DNA from: Nitratireductor sp.
GTDB taxonomy: Bacteria; Pseudomonadota; Alphaproteobacteria; Rhizobiales; Rhizobiaceae
Length of the DNA: 64,000 nucleotides
Direction of reading: 5' to 3'
Assembly: GCA_020637805.1 (NCBI GenBank)
Contig: JACKJU010000004.1
Span: 62,001 to 126,000 of the forward strand
Shown: positions 9,049-16,410 of the stretch, piece by piece
Layout of the letters: each line of letters begins with the position of its first letter
Numbering within the stretch: position 1 is the first letter of the stretch
Program-made: the position numbers and the translations under genes
The notes under the pieces: model-generated
Seen by the model: only the letters and a program-made list of their open reading frames with translations
Databases searched by the model: none
Told to the model about the DNA's origin: nothing

Positions 9049-9702
9049 ATGGACGAACTTACGCTTTATTTCGACCGGGCAGCCTGTTCGCTCGGTGTGA
9101 GGATTGCGCTGGAGAAAACCGGAGCCGATTACAACGATGTCCGCATTGCCATCCGCAAGGGTGAAGCGCAGGGCGAGGACTATCTTAGAATCAATCCGGC
9201 GGGACGCGTTCCGGCGCTTCGCATTCCCGGCGAGGAGCGGGCACTTACGGAACTGGTTGCGATCCACGCGTGGCTTGATAACAAGTTTCCGCAAGCAGAA
9301 CTCCTGCCAGGTGGCATGGGAAAGTTCCGCGCGCTCGAGCTTCTGTCCTCCATGGCAACCGGCCTGCATGCCAATGGTTTCGGGCCGTTTTTCAGGCCGG
9401 GCCGTTTCAGCCCAGAGGCAGACCACCAGCCGGTTCTTTCGAAGCACGCGGTGACGAATATCGCGGAGGGTTTTCGCCTTCTCGAAGCAAAGGTGCCGGA
9501 CAACGGTTTCATGTTTGGTGCCGAACCAGGTTCGGCAGACTACATGATCTACGTCTATGCCAGGTGGGGTGCCTTTACCGGCCTCGACATGAAGGCCGAA
9601 TTCCCCAGGCTGATGTCATTGGCCGACCGCGTGGAGGCCCTGCCCCAGACCCGGGCGGCATTGGAAAAGGAAAACCTGCCCTCCATTCACGAACAGGGTT
9701 GA
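9049..9702 (+). CDS. Glutathione S-transferase family protein
   Basis: A 217-aa protein with an N-terminal thioredoxin-like domain (residues 1-80) and a helical C-terminal domain. Ser14 in AACSLGVRI sits where beta/theta-type GSTs carry the residue contacting glutathione, and the cis-proline motif RVPALRI follows near residue 53. It starts 21 bp after the moxR stop with GGGGAA upstream, so co-transcription is likely. Likely roles are glutathione conjugation or disulfide reduction; the substrate is not indicated. Confidence 0.88.
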   Translation: MDELTLYFDRAACSLGVRIALEKTGADYNDVRIAIRKGEAQGEDYLRINPAGRVPALRIPGEERALTELVAIHAWLDNKFPQAELLPGGMGKFRALELLSSMATGLHANGFGPFFRPGRFSPEADHQPVLSKHAVTNIAEGFRLLEAKVPDNGFMFGAEPGSADYMIYVYARWGAFTGLDMKAEFPRLMSLADRVEALPQTRAALEKENLPSIHEQG

Positions 9703-9855
9703 AACCGGCTCCAGGAATGCCGGACTGCCGCCGCAGGTGCTCGCAGTCGCCGGTAACGTGGCTATCAATAGAACGTGATGGGCCGAACCGATCGCGCCCG
9801 GCACCCGTTGTTCTCCTCGTAAACTGAGAAATTTTCCCAACACAAGGAGACTCCC

Positions 9856-10284
9856 ATGACTTCCAGGTTCACCGTATCCACAGCCTCGCTGATCGCAGCA
9901 CTCGTGCTTCCAACCACCGTCCTGGCCGCCGCCCATTCGATGGCACCAATGGTGGAAGGCTCAAATCAGGATGTCTCCGGCGGTTCGGTTACCGCAAGCA
10001 AGGTGATCGCCCCCGAGGATGGCTGGCTTGTGATTCATCGCACCGGCGATGACATGAAGCCCGGCCCGGTCGTTGGCCATGCCATGCTGAAGGAAGGCGA
10101 GAACACCGATGTGACGGCAACGCTGGATGAGGCGGTTGCCTCCGGTGACAAGCTGATGCTGATGGTTCACGGCGAGACCGGTGGCATGAAAGCCGGTGAA
10201 TTCGAATACACGCTCGGCGCCAAGGAAGACGGCCCGATCCGCGTTGACGGCAATCTGGTCATGACGGTCATTACTGCGGAATAG
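9856..10284 (+). CDS. Secreted DUF7282-like protein
   Basis: A 142-aa protein with a cleavable signal peptide (hydrophobic residues 9-24, cleavage near VLAAAH). The mature part has repeated VxAxxVxxxxDGWLVIH-type strands and resembles the DUF7282 beta-sandwich domain found in exported proteins of bacteria and archaea. Function is unknown. GGAG precedes the ATG by 6-7 bases. A strong terminator follows, so it may be a single-gene unit. The family call comes from memory of the motif and should be treated as tentative. Confidence 0.7.
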   Translation: MTSRFTVSTASLIAALVLPTTVLAAAHSMAPMVEGSNQDVSGGSVTASKVIAPEDGWLVIHRTGDDMKPGPVVGHAMLKEGENTDVTATLDEAVASGDKLMLMVHGETGGMKAGEFEYTLGAKEDGPIRVDGNLVMTVITAE

Positions 10285-10310
10285 ACAGCGTGTTGAATCA
10301 CGACAATATG

Positions 10311-10340
10311 GGCTCGCAGGAGAAATCCTGCGGGCCTTTG
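10311..10340 (+). terminator. Rho-independent terminator after the DUF7282-like gene
   Basis: An 11-bp stem (10311-10321 with 10326-10336, allowing wobble pairs) closes on a GAAA tetraloop and is followed by TTTGTCTTTC. It separates the secreted protein from the membrane/ClpP-like pair. Confidence 0.7.
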
Positions 10341-10442
10341 TCTTTCATGAGCGGCAACAGTCGCACTATCAGGCGTGAAAAACGCCTTGCCTGTGCCCCA
10401 ATTTGCCGTCTCTAATCAGGCAATCAGGAAGTGGAGAGGGGC

Positions 10443-11807
10443 ATGCAGGACAGGCAGGCAGTATCGAGTATCAAACAGGGCATAGCCGGCCTTGAAACCA
10501 TGACGCGTTTCGCACTTGCCATTCTGGCACTGGCGAGCGGCGTCTATACCTATCTTGGCGTTCGCGGCCTGCTGGACGGTTCGGCAAGCCAGGTTTTCTT
10601 CGCCGCAATCGTCTATTCTTCAGCCGTTTCGGTCGGCATATATGCCTTCTGGTCCTACTTCCTCAAATTCGTTCCCCTCATCCACGAGGGTTCGCGCAGG
10701 ATGACACTGGCGGTCATCATGGGTGTCGGGTCGCTGATGATCGTTGCGATGTCGTCCTGGCTGAACGCGGCAGCGCTGGCCGGTTCGGCTGCAATGGAAC
10801 AGCACCTTGCAGTGACGCTGGAAGGATATGCCTCAGACCTTGATCGGGCACATGCGCGTGCGCTTTCCGCTCAAAGCCTGCTTCCGGACGTCAATCGTGC
10901 ATCAGAACGCTTCAAGCGTCTAGCGGACGAAGAACGCCGCGATGGCGCTTTGACCGGCACGTCCGGTGCAGGAAGCGTCGTACAACTTCTGGGACAGATG
11001 GGCGCGCAACTGGACGAACTGTCCGAATCCATTGTCGCATCGCGCGAAAAGACGCAGGAACTGTTCGAAACTGGATCTAAGCACCTTGCGCGCATGCGCT
11101 CGGTTGTTTCTGCGCCCGGGCCTGTGGAGCCACGATCCGACCAGTTTGCTGGCGAGGCAGTGGCACTGCAGGGGGTCATAGCATCACTCCAGGAGACATC
11201 GGTTGCGCCGTCGGTGCGGCGCGCCGCCGAGGACCTTTCGCTTGGCTTCATCGCACCGGTTGCAGATGGCACCACGGAAGATCTCGCTTTCCGCCAGAAC
11301 CGGGTGATGGACACTGTTCGCGCTTCGGTGGAGACCCAATCGAAGGCGCTGGCCGATGCCGCTGACGATATTCTCAACGAACCAAAGGTCGAGAGCCGGC
11401 GATTTGTGCCGCTCTCAAGTGCCGAATCCGTTATCCGCTACGCCAGCGATTTCCTGCCGAGCTGGGCCGGCGCCATCTCCATCGATCTGCTGCCCGCGGT
11501 GCTGGTCTTCGTACTGGCTGTTGCGCATGGCGCGATCCGGCGCGAGGCCAGCGTGACCGAGACGGCGGAAACCATTACTGCCGCCGAGATGTTCCGCGCG
11601 GTTTCGCTGTACCGCCAGATGACAGGCGACGAACACCTGACCGAGATCCATGAACGCGCCAGCGCGCTGGAACGCGCAAGGGAGCCGGCTCAACGTCCGG
11701 CAGACCCGGAAAAAACCGGTTCCACTGCGGCTGCAGTAAGGCCGCTGCATCACTCTGCCGACACGGACCAGATCAACCGCATTCGCAAATCCGGAACCGA
11801 GACATGA
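10443..11807 (+). CDS. Uncharacterised membrane protein with large helical domain
   Basis: I do not recognise this 454-aa protein. It has three predicted membrane segments near residues 22-42, 52-74 and 87-112, then about 230 residues of soluble, Ala/Glu/Arg-rich and probably coiled-coil sequence, then a fourth segment near 342-363 and a charged C-terminal tail. No catalytic motif is visible. The ATG at 10443 has GGAG six bases upstream; a GTG at 10431 is less likely. The stop overlaps the start of the ClpP-like gene by 4 bp, which implies translational coupling and a shared function at the inner membrane. Confidence 0.85.
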   Translation: MQDRQAVSSIKQGIAGLETMTRFALAILALASGVYTYLGVRGLLDGSASQVFFAAIVYSSAVSVGIYAFWSYFLKFVPLIHEGSRRMTLAVIMGVGSLMIVAMSSWLNAAALAGSAAMEQHLAVTLEGYASDLDRAHARALSAQSLLPDVNRASERFKRLADEERRDGALTGTSGAGSVVQLLGQMGAQLDELSESIVASREKTQELFETGSKHLARMRSVVSAPGPVEPRSDQFAGEAVALQGVIASLQETSVAPSVRRAAEDLSLGFIAPVADGTTEDLAFRQNRVMDTVRASVETQSKALADAADDILNEPKVESRRFVPLSSAESVIRYASDFLPSWAGAISIDLLPAVLVFVLAVAHGAIRREASVTETAETITAAEMFRAVSLYRQMTGDEHLTEIHERASALERAREPAQRPADPEKTGSTAAAVRPLHHSADTDQINRIRKSGTET

Positions 11808-12634
11808 CGACAAGCGTTCCGGCACGTCCCTCCCCATGGGGCGAACGCCCTCCCGAAAGAACGGAGAGACTGAGATCGCGACTGGCAAGCATTGCCCGGA
11901 TCGACGACGGCAAGCTCATGCGGTCCATCTTCTTCATGATGCTGGCCGGCTGTGCACTTGCCGTCGGCAACGACTATTACCAATTGCAGCAAGCGGCAGA
12001 AAACCAGCCGGTCATCCTGCCCGAACAGATGGAGCCGGCCATTCTGCCGCAGTTCACCAGTCCTTCGAAGCCGGAAGCGAGACCGGCGCCGGGCGTCACC
12101 GCTGACCCGGAAAACCTGCGCAAACCGCTGTCGGTAAAACTTGGCAAGGCCGGTGTTCTGGAAGTCTCCGGCACCATACAGCCCGGCAGTTCGGGCCTCT
12201 TCGCCGAAAAGATCGGCGAGGTGGGCGAGTATGTGAAGACGGTGAACCTGAATTCGCCCGGCGGCTCCGTGCAGGATGCCCTGACGATGGCAAAACTCAT
12301 CCGGGAAAAAGGTTATCAAACGCGCGTATCGGGCGGCAATCTGTGCGCGTCATCGTGCCCGCTCGTATTCTCCGGCGGCAAGGAACGCATCGCGGACAAG
12401 GGTGCCGCCATCGGCGTGCATCAGGTTTCCCTGTGGGGAACGACTGAGCCGCTCGGAGCCGGGCAAGCCGCTTCAAGTGCACAGGCAGCAACGGCAGAGG
12501 TGACAAGGCATCTGACCGCCATGGGTGTCGATCCTGCCGTCTGGCTTCACGCGCTCGAAACGCCGCCACAGCAGCTCTACTATCTCGACGAAGCAGAACT
12601 GCTGCAATACCGGCTCGCCACCAAGGCAGGTTGA
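11804..12634 (+). CDS. Membrane-anchored periplasmic ClpP-like protein
   Basis: A 276-aa protein with one N-terminal membrane segment (about residues 39-56), a Pro-rich linker and a ClpP/crotonase-fold domain. Conserved elements are NSPGGSV (residues 150-156), the CASSC block (181-185), where the nucleophilic Ser of ClpP-like folds would lie, and VHQV with His206 at the position of the ClpP catalytic His. This matches the group of predicted periplasmic proteins known as COG3904. A Ser/His dyad is plausible, but activity is unproven. It overlaps the preceding membrane-protein gene by ATGA and is followed by the metA leader. Confidence 0.82.
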   Translation: MTTSVPARPSPWGERPPERTERLRSRLASIARIDDGKLMRSIFFMMLAGCALAVGNDYYQLQQAAENQPVILPEQMEPAILPQFTSPSKPEARPAPGVTADPENLRKPLSVKLGKAGVLEVSGTIQPGSSGLFAEKIGEVGEYVKTVNLNSPGGSVQDALTMAKLIREKGYQTRVSGGNLCASSCPLVFSGGKERIADKGAAIGVHQVSLWGTTEPLGAGQAASSAQAATAEVTRHLTAMGVDPAVWLHALETPPQQLYYLDEAELLQYRLATKAG

Positions 12635-12664
12635 CCCCTTCAGCGTTTGTACCTAAATAATATC

Positions 12665-12719
12665 CATCGTGGTGATTTGCCGGCCGGCTTGCAGCCACGT
12701 TAAAGAATTCGCTAAAGGG
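12665..12719 (+). promoter_or_regulatory. SAM-II riboswitch (metA leader)
   Basis: The segment carries the SAM-II hallmarks in order: TCGTGGTGATTTG, a GGC-rich turn, GCTTGCAGCCAC, then TTAAAG and GCTAAAGGGG, which form the P1 stem and the pseudoknot with its A-rich strand. This aptamer is known upstream of metA in alphaproteobacteria and binds S-adenosylmethionine. It lies 90 bp before the metA ATG, with an intrinsic terminator between, so SAM would be expected to lower metA expression. Confidence 0.88.
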
Positions 12720-12741
12720 GCCTCTGCGACAGCAGCATGGT

Positions 12742-12772
12742 AACCGGTAGCGATTTCGCCACCGGTTTTTTT
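12742..12772 (+). terminator. Intrinsic terminator in the metA leader (riboswitch expression platform)
   Basis: A perfect AACCGGT/ACCGGTT stem (12742-12748 with 12761-12767) with an inner GCGA/TCGC extension is followed by an unbroken run of T (12766-12772). It lies after the SAM-II aptamer and before metA. The likely reading is that ligand binding favours this terminator. It also argues against starting metA at 12737, which would put the terminator inside the coding region. Confidence 0.8.
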
Positions 12773-12808
12773 GTGCCCGCAAGGGCAGAATTCAAGCGAG
12801 AGACTGCC

Positions 12809-13732
12809 ATGCCGATCAGGATTCCCGACAAATTGCCAGCGAGAGATGTTCTGGTGCGCGAGGGCGTTTCCGTGATGGACGAGACGCACGCCATCCGCCA
12901 GGACATACGCCCGTTGCAGATTGCTCTCCTGAACCTGATGCCGAACAAGGTCCGCACCGAGACGCAGATTGCGCGCCTTGTCGGCGCCTCTCCCCTGCAG
13001 GTGGAGATGACACTCGTGCGCATCGGTTCACACCAGTCCAAGAACACGCCGGAAGATCACCTGCTGGATTTCTACCAGACCTGGGAAGAGGTGAAGGATC
13101 AGAAGTTCGATGGCTTTCTCGTAACGGGCGCTCCGATTGAGACCCTTCCCTTCGAGGAAGTGACCTACTGGGAAGAACTGGAGAACATCCTCGACTGGAC
13201 GACAAGCAATGTTCATTCGAGTTTCTTCATCTGTTGGGGGGCCATGGCTGCCATCCACCATTTCCATGGCATACCCAAGTACACGCTGCAGAAAAAGGCG
13301 TTCGGGGTTTACCGGCACCGCAACCTCAACCCTTCCTCACCCTATTTGAACGGGTTTTCAGACGACTTCTCCATTCCCGTGTCGCGCTGGACGGAGGTCC
13401 GGTCGGAAGATGTGCGCAAGCATCACGAACTGGAAATGCTGATGGAGTCCGATGTCACCGGCCCGTGCCTGATAGCGGAAGAAACCGGCAGGCGGCTCTA
13501 TATCTTCAACCACATCGAATACGATTCTACCTCGCTCAAGGAAGAGTACGACCGCGACGTGGCAAAGGGCGTACCGATCGAAGTGCCGCACGAATACTAC
13601 CCGGGCAACGATCCGGCAAAACCGCCGCAGAACCGCTGGCGATCCCACGCCCACCTTCTGTTCGGCAACTGGATCAACCAGACCTACCAGACGACGCCAT
13701 TCGATCTGGAAGAGATTGGACAAAATAGCTAA
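12809..13732 (+). CDS. metA: Homoserine O-acetyltransferase MetA
   Basis: A 307-aa MetA-family acyltransferase catalysing the first committed step from homoserine to methionine. The catalytic Cys is residue 142 (FICWGA), and the His-x-Glu pair is in FNHIEYD near residue 235. Residue 111, in TGAPIE, is Glu. In this family Glu111 is associated with acetyl-CoA and Gly111 with succinyl-CoA, so O-acetylation is predicted despite the common succinyltransferase label. GAGAG precedes the ATG at 12809. Regulation is through the SAM-II riboswitch and terminator upstream. Its stop codon lies inside the operator of the following phd-doc module. Confidence 0.95.
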   Translation: MPIRIPDKLPARDVLVREGVSVMDETHAIRQDIRPLQIALLNLMPNKVRTETQIARLVGASPLQVEMTLVRIGSHQSKNTPEDHLLDFYQTWEEVKDQKFDGFLVTGAPIETLPFEEVTYWEELENILDWTTSNVHSSFFICWGAMAAIHHFHGIPKYTLQKKAFGVYRHRNLNPSSPYLNGFSDDFSIPVSRWTEVRSEDVRKHHELEMLMESDVTGPCLIAEETGRRLYIFNHIEYDSTSLKEEYDRDVAKGVPIEVPHEYYPGNDPAKPPQNRWRSHAHLLFGNWINQTYQTTPFDLEEIGQNS

Positions 13733-13762
13733 TTTGACTATTTTGTCTAAAATGTCTATCTT
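13719..13762 (+). promoter_or_regulatory. phd-doc promoter with overlapping inverted-repeat operator
   Basis: A perfect 10-bp inverted repeat, GACAAAATAG (13719-13728) and CTATTTTGTC (13738-13747), flanks a 9-bp spacer. A TTGACT box (13734-13739), a 17-bp spacer and TATCTT (13757-13762) form a near-consensus promoter, so the right arm overlaps the -35 box. This is the usual layout for autorepression by a Phd antitoxin. The left arm overlaps the metA stop codon at 13730-13732. Confidence 0.75.
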
Positions 13763-13797
13763 GACCGAAAGTTTCCCGAAAAGGGCAGGAACAAGCC

Positions 13798-14031
13798 ATG
13801 AAACATTTCACCGCTACGGAAGCCAAGAACCGGTTTGGAGAGCTGCTGGAACAGGCGGGCAGCGAGCCGGTTGCCATTCAGAAAAACGGGCGCGATTACC
13901 GGGTTGTGCTCTCCGCCGAAGATTACGAGCGTCTCGTATCTGCAACGGGCGGTCTCGATTCAACCGTCAAGACCTCGCTTGAGCGTAGCATGAGACGCTG
14001 GGACAAGCTTTATACGGCGCTGGCCAAATAG
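13798..14031 (+). CDS. phd: Type II antitoxin, Phd/YefM family
   Basis: A 77-aa protein. The N-terminal 55 residues match the Phd/YefM DNA-binding fold (FTATEAKNRFGELL, then a VAIQKNGRDYRVVLS strand region). The C-terminal tail is the disordered toxin-neutralising segment typical of the family. It sits 8 bp before doc. AGGA precedes the ATG. It probably represses its own promoter through the inverted repeat at 13719-13747. Confidence 0.9.
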   Translation: MKHFTATEAKNRFGELLEQAGSEPVAIQKNGRDYRVVLSAEDYERLVSATGGLDSTVKTSLERSMRRWDKLYTALAK

Positions 14032-14039
14032 GCTGACCG

Positions 14040-14411
14040 ATGCGTTATCTGACAATCCGTGAGGTGCTTTTCATTCATGAAGCACTGATAGAAGCCTATG
14101 GCGGCTCCAGGGGCGTTCGCGACCAGGGCCTGATCGAAACCGCCCTGTTGCGGCCTCAGACTGGCTATTATGCCGACCTGATCGAGGAAGCCGCAGCCCT
14201 CTGGGAAAGCCTTGCCATGAACCATGGCTTCATCGACGGGAACAAGCGGATCGCATTCGCGGTGATGGACATCTTTCTGGATATCAATGGACTAGAGATT
14301 GTGGCTACGCAGGAAGATACTGAACGTTTCATCTATCAGCACCTTGAGGCAGGCACCTTCAACAAGGACAATCTTGATGCCTGGTTGCGGACAAATACAA
14401 GACCTGCTTGA
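14040..14411 (+). CDS. doc: Type II toxin Doc (Fic-fold kinase)
   Basis: A 123-aa Doc-family protein. The Fic-type motif HGFIDGNKR is at residues 62-70; Doc toxins use this loop to phosphorylate elongation factor Tu and stop translation. Length is normal for Doc (about 126 aa), and nothing suggests inactivation. It follows phd by 8 bp and ends 9 bp before the VWA gene, so read-through into that gene is likely. GC content and codon use look like the neighbours, so any acquisition is not recent by this crude measure. Confidence 0.9.
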   Translation: MRYLTIREVLFIHEALIEAYGGSRGVRDQGLIETALLRPQTGYYADLIEEAAALWESLAMNHGFIDGNKRIAFAVMDIFLDINGLEIVATQEDTERFIYQHLEAGTFNKDNLDAWLRTNTRPA

Positions 14412-14420
14412 TTGTATGCC

Positions 14421-15605
14421 ATGTTCATTCCGTTCTTCCTCAAACTGAAAGAAGCGCGCATTCCCGTGAGCCTGCGGGAATATCTCACCCTGCTGGAGGC
14501 GATGGAAAAGGGTCTCGTCACCTATGACGTGGAGGGATTTTATTTTCTGGCCCGCGCTGCACTGGTGAAGGACGAGCGCAATCTCGACAAGTTCGACCAG
14601 GTATTTTCGGAGGTCTTCAAGGGCGTGGAAGCCGTGTCCGGCGCGCCTGATGGCGTCGATACCGTGGACCTGCCGGAAGAGTGGCTGCGAAAACTTGCCG
14701 AGAAGCACCTTTCGGACGAGGAAAAGAAGCAGATCGAGGCGCTGGGCGGGTTCGAGAAACTGATGGAAACGCTGCGCGAGCGCCTGAAGGAACAGCACAA
14801 GCGCCATCAGGGTGGATCGAAGATGATCGGCACTGCGGGCACATCGCCCTTCGGAGCCTATGGCTACAATCCGGAAGGTGTTCGCATTGGCCAGCATGAG
14901 AGCCGCCACCGCCGTGCGGTGAAGGTGTGGGATCAGCGCAACTTCAAGAATCTCGACGACTCGGTCGAATTGGGTACGCGCAACATCAAGGTGGCGCTGA
15001 AGCGCCTGCGCCGCTGGGTGCGCGAAGGTGCGCATGAAGAGCTTGACCTGCAAGGCACGATCCGCGCCACGGCGGAACACGGCTATCTCGACGTCAAGAC
15101 GCGGCCCGAGCGGCACAATGCCGTGAAGGTCCTTCTGTTCCTCGACGTTGGCGGTTCGATGGACGACCACATACGCATTGTCGAGGAACTGTTCTCGGCG
15201 GCCCGTTCCGAACTGAAGCATCTCGAATACTACTACTTCCACAACTGCCTCTATGAAGGCGTGTGGAAAGACAATCGCCGCCGCCATGCGGAAGTGATCC
15301 CGACCCATGATGTGCTCCACAAATACGGGCCGGACTACAAGGCGATCTTTGTCGGAGATGCTTCCATGAGCCCCTACGAGATCTCGCATCCGGGCGGCTC
15401 CGTCGAGCACTGGAACCCGGAAGCGGGCCATGTGTGGCTGCGGCGCGCGCTCGACACGTGGAGGCACACGATCTGGCTCAACCCGGTGCCGGAACGGGCG
15501 TGGAACTACACGGCATCGAACCAGATGATCCGCAAACTGTTCGGGGGCCGCATGTATCCGCTCACGCTATCCGGGCTTGATGCTGCGATGAAGGAACTTT
15601 CCTGA
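14421..15605 (+). CDS. VWA-domain protein, CoxE-like (MoxR partner)
   Basis: A 394-aa protein of the CoxE-like VWA family. The C-terminal half holds a von Willebrand A-like domain whose metal-site motif is DVGGSM with Asp at residue 242. The N-terminal half is helical and charged. Such proteins pair with MoxR ATPases, and a MoxR gene lies at 8185. In many relatives the two are adjacent; here about 5.4 kb separates them. The ATG at 14421 is preferred over an in-frame TTG at 14412, although no good ribosome site is visible, suggesting coupling to doc. Confidence 0.88.
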   Translation: MFIPFFLKLKEARIPVSLREYLTLLEAMEKGLVTYDVEGFYFLARAALVKDERNLDKFDQVFSEVFKGVEAVSGAPDGVDTVDLPEEWLRKLAEKHLSDEEKKQIEALGGFEKLMETLRERLKEQHKRHQGGSKMIGTAGTSPFGAYGYNPEGVRIGQHESRHRRAVKVWDQRNFKNLDDSVELGTRNIKVALKRLRRWVREGAHEELDLQGTIRATAEHGYLDVKTRPERHNAVKVLLFLDVGGSMDDHIRIVEELFSAARSELKHLEYYYFHNCLYEGVWKDNRRRHAEVIPTHDVLHKYGPDYKAIFVGDASMSPYEISHPGGSVEHWNPEAGHVWLRRALDTWRHTIWLNPVPERAWNYTASNQMIRKLFGGRMYPLTLSGLDAAMKELS

Positions 15606-15631
15606 GACAAAACTGCTCGAGAGCAGGCAAC

Positions 15632-15670
15632 AAAAAACCCGCACGGACAGATTGTCCATGCGGGTTTCTT
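15632..15670. terminator. Bidirectional terminator between the VWA gene and bioY
   Basis: A perfect AAACCCGCA/TGCGGGTTT outer stem (15635-15643 with 15659-15667) has an inner GGACA/TGTCC stem. It carries an A-run on the left and T-rich bases on the right. It lies between convergent genes and should serve both. Confidence 0.85.
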
Positions 15671-15689
15671 GCAGCGTATGTGAGCCGGT

Positions 15690-16283
15690 TTATTTCCTGG
15701 CGAAGCGCGCGATGGCGGCTACCGAAGCAGTGGCCAGGCCGATCTTCACAAGGTCACCCAGAATGTAGGGCTTGATGCCTGCATTGAATGCCACTTCCGC
15801 TCCCAGCGTGTTGCCCGTTTTCGACGACACGAAGAAGAAGGCAAGCCATGTGAAACCGAGCGCAAAGCAGATGATGTCTGCAACGAGCATCGAGCCCATC
15901 AGACGGAACGGTTTTTCCGCATAGCCGCGGTCAGCGGCCCAGCCAACGATTGCAGCGATGATCACGAAACCGGCGAGGAAGCCGGCGGTCGGGCCCATCA
16001 GATAGGCAGGACCCGCAATCGGACCGGCGAAGACGGGAAGACCTGCTGCACCGGCACCGAGATAGGCTACCACGGTCGCGACGGCGAGACGCGAGCCATA
16101 TGCGGCGGCGATGCCCATGATGGCAATCGTCTGCAGTGTCATCGGCACTGGCCAGAATGGAACCTGGATTTTCGCCGACAGCGTCAGCAGTGCGATACCG
16201 AACGCCACCAGAAGCGCCTTGCCGGCGGCACCAAAAACCGGACCGTCGAGCGTCCTTGCCGCAATTGCCTGACTCGAATTCAT
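15690..16283 (-). CDS. bioY: Biotin transporter substrate-binding subunit BioY
   Basis: A 197-aa BioY-family S-component of the energy-coupling-factor type, with six predicted membrane helices. Family motifs visible include the VPFWPVPMTLQT stretch near residue 41 and a Gly/Ala-rich GPTAGFLAGF helix. It imports biotin. No bioM or bioN (ATPase and transmembrane subunits) is adjacent, so it acts alone or with ECF components elsewhere. GGGAGAGC precedes the ATG. Transcription diverges from the metallo-hydrolase gene. Confidence 0.95.
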   Translation of the reverse strand: MNSSQAIAARTLDGPVFGAAGKALLVAFGIALLTLSAKIQVPFWPVPMTLQTIAIMGIAAAYGSRLAVATVVAYLGAGAAGLPVFAGPIAGPAYLMGPTAGFLAGFVIIAAIVGWAADRGYAEKPFRLMGSMLVADIICFALGFTWLAFFFVSSKTGNTLGAEVAFNAGIKPYILGDLVKIGLATASVAAIARFARK

Positions 16284-16317
16284 ATGTGCTCTCCCTCATC
16301 AAAAAATCTGACCGCAG

Positions 16318-16346
16318 TCTATACGTGTCATACACTTGCCAAGCAA
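16318..16346 (-). promoter_or_regulatory. Predicted bioY promoter with palindromes in the spacer
   Basis: On the minus strand, TTGCTT, a 17-bp spacer and TATAGA precede bioY by about 35 bp. The spacer contains the near-palindrome GTGTCATACAC (16325-16335). A related element, GTGCATACAC, lies at 16370-16379, and GCAATG/CATTGC arms lie at 16343-16359. I did not find the TTATnnATAA type BioR box expected in many relatives, so the regulator is unclear. Confidence 0.5.
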
Positions 16347-16410
16347 TGTGCGCCATTGCACAACAGAACGTGCATACACAGATGAGTACATTGTCGCCAA
16401 AAGGATTGCG

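Noticed and set aside
12737..12808. An upstream in-frame start for metA
   Set aside because: It would place the intrinsic terminator inside the coding region and adds sequence not found in MetA proteins.
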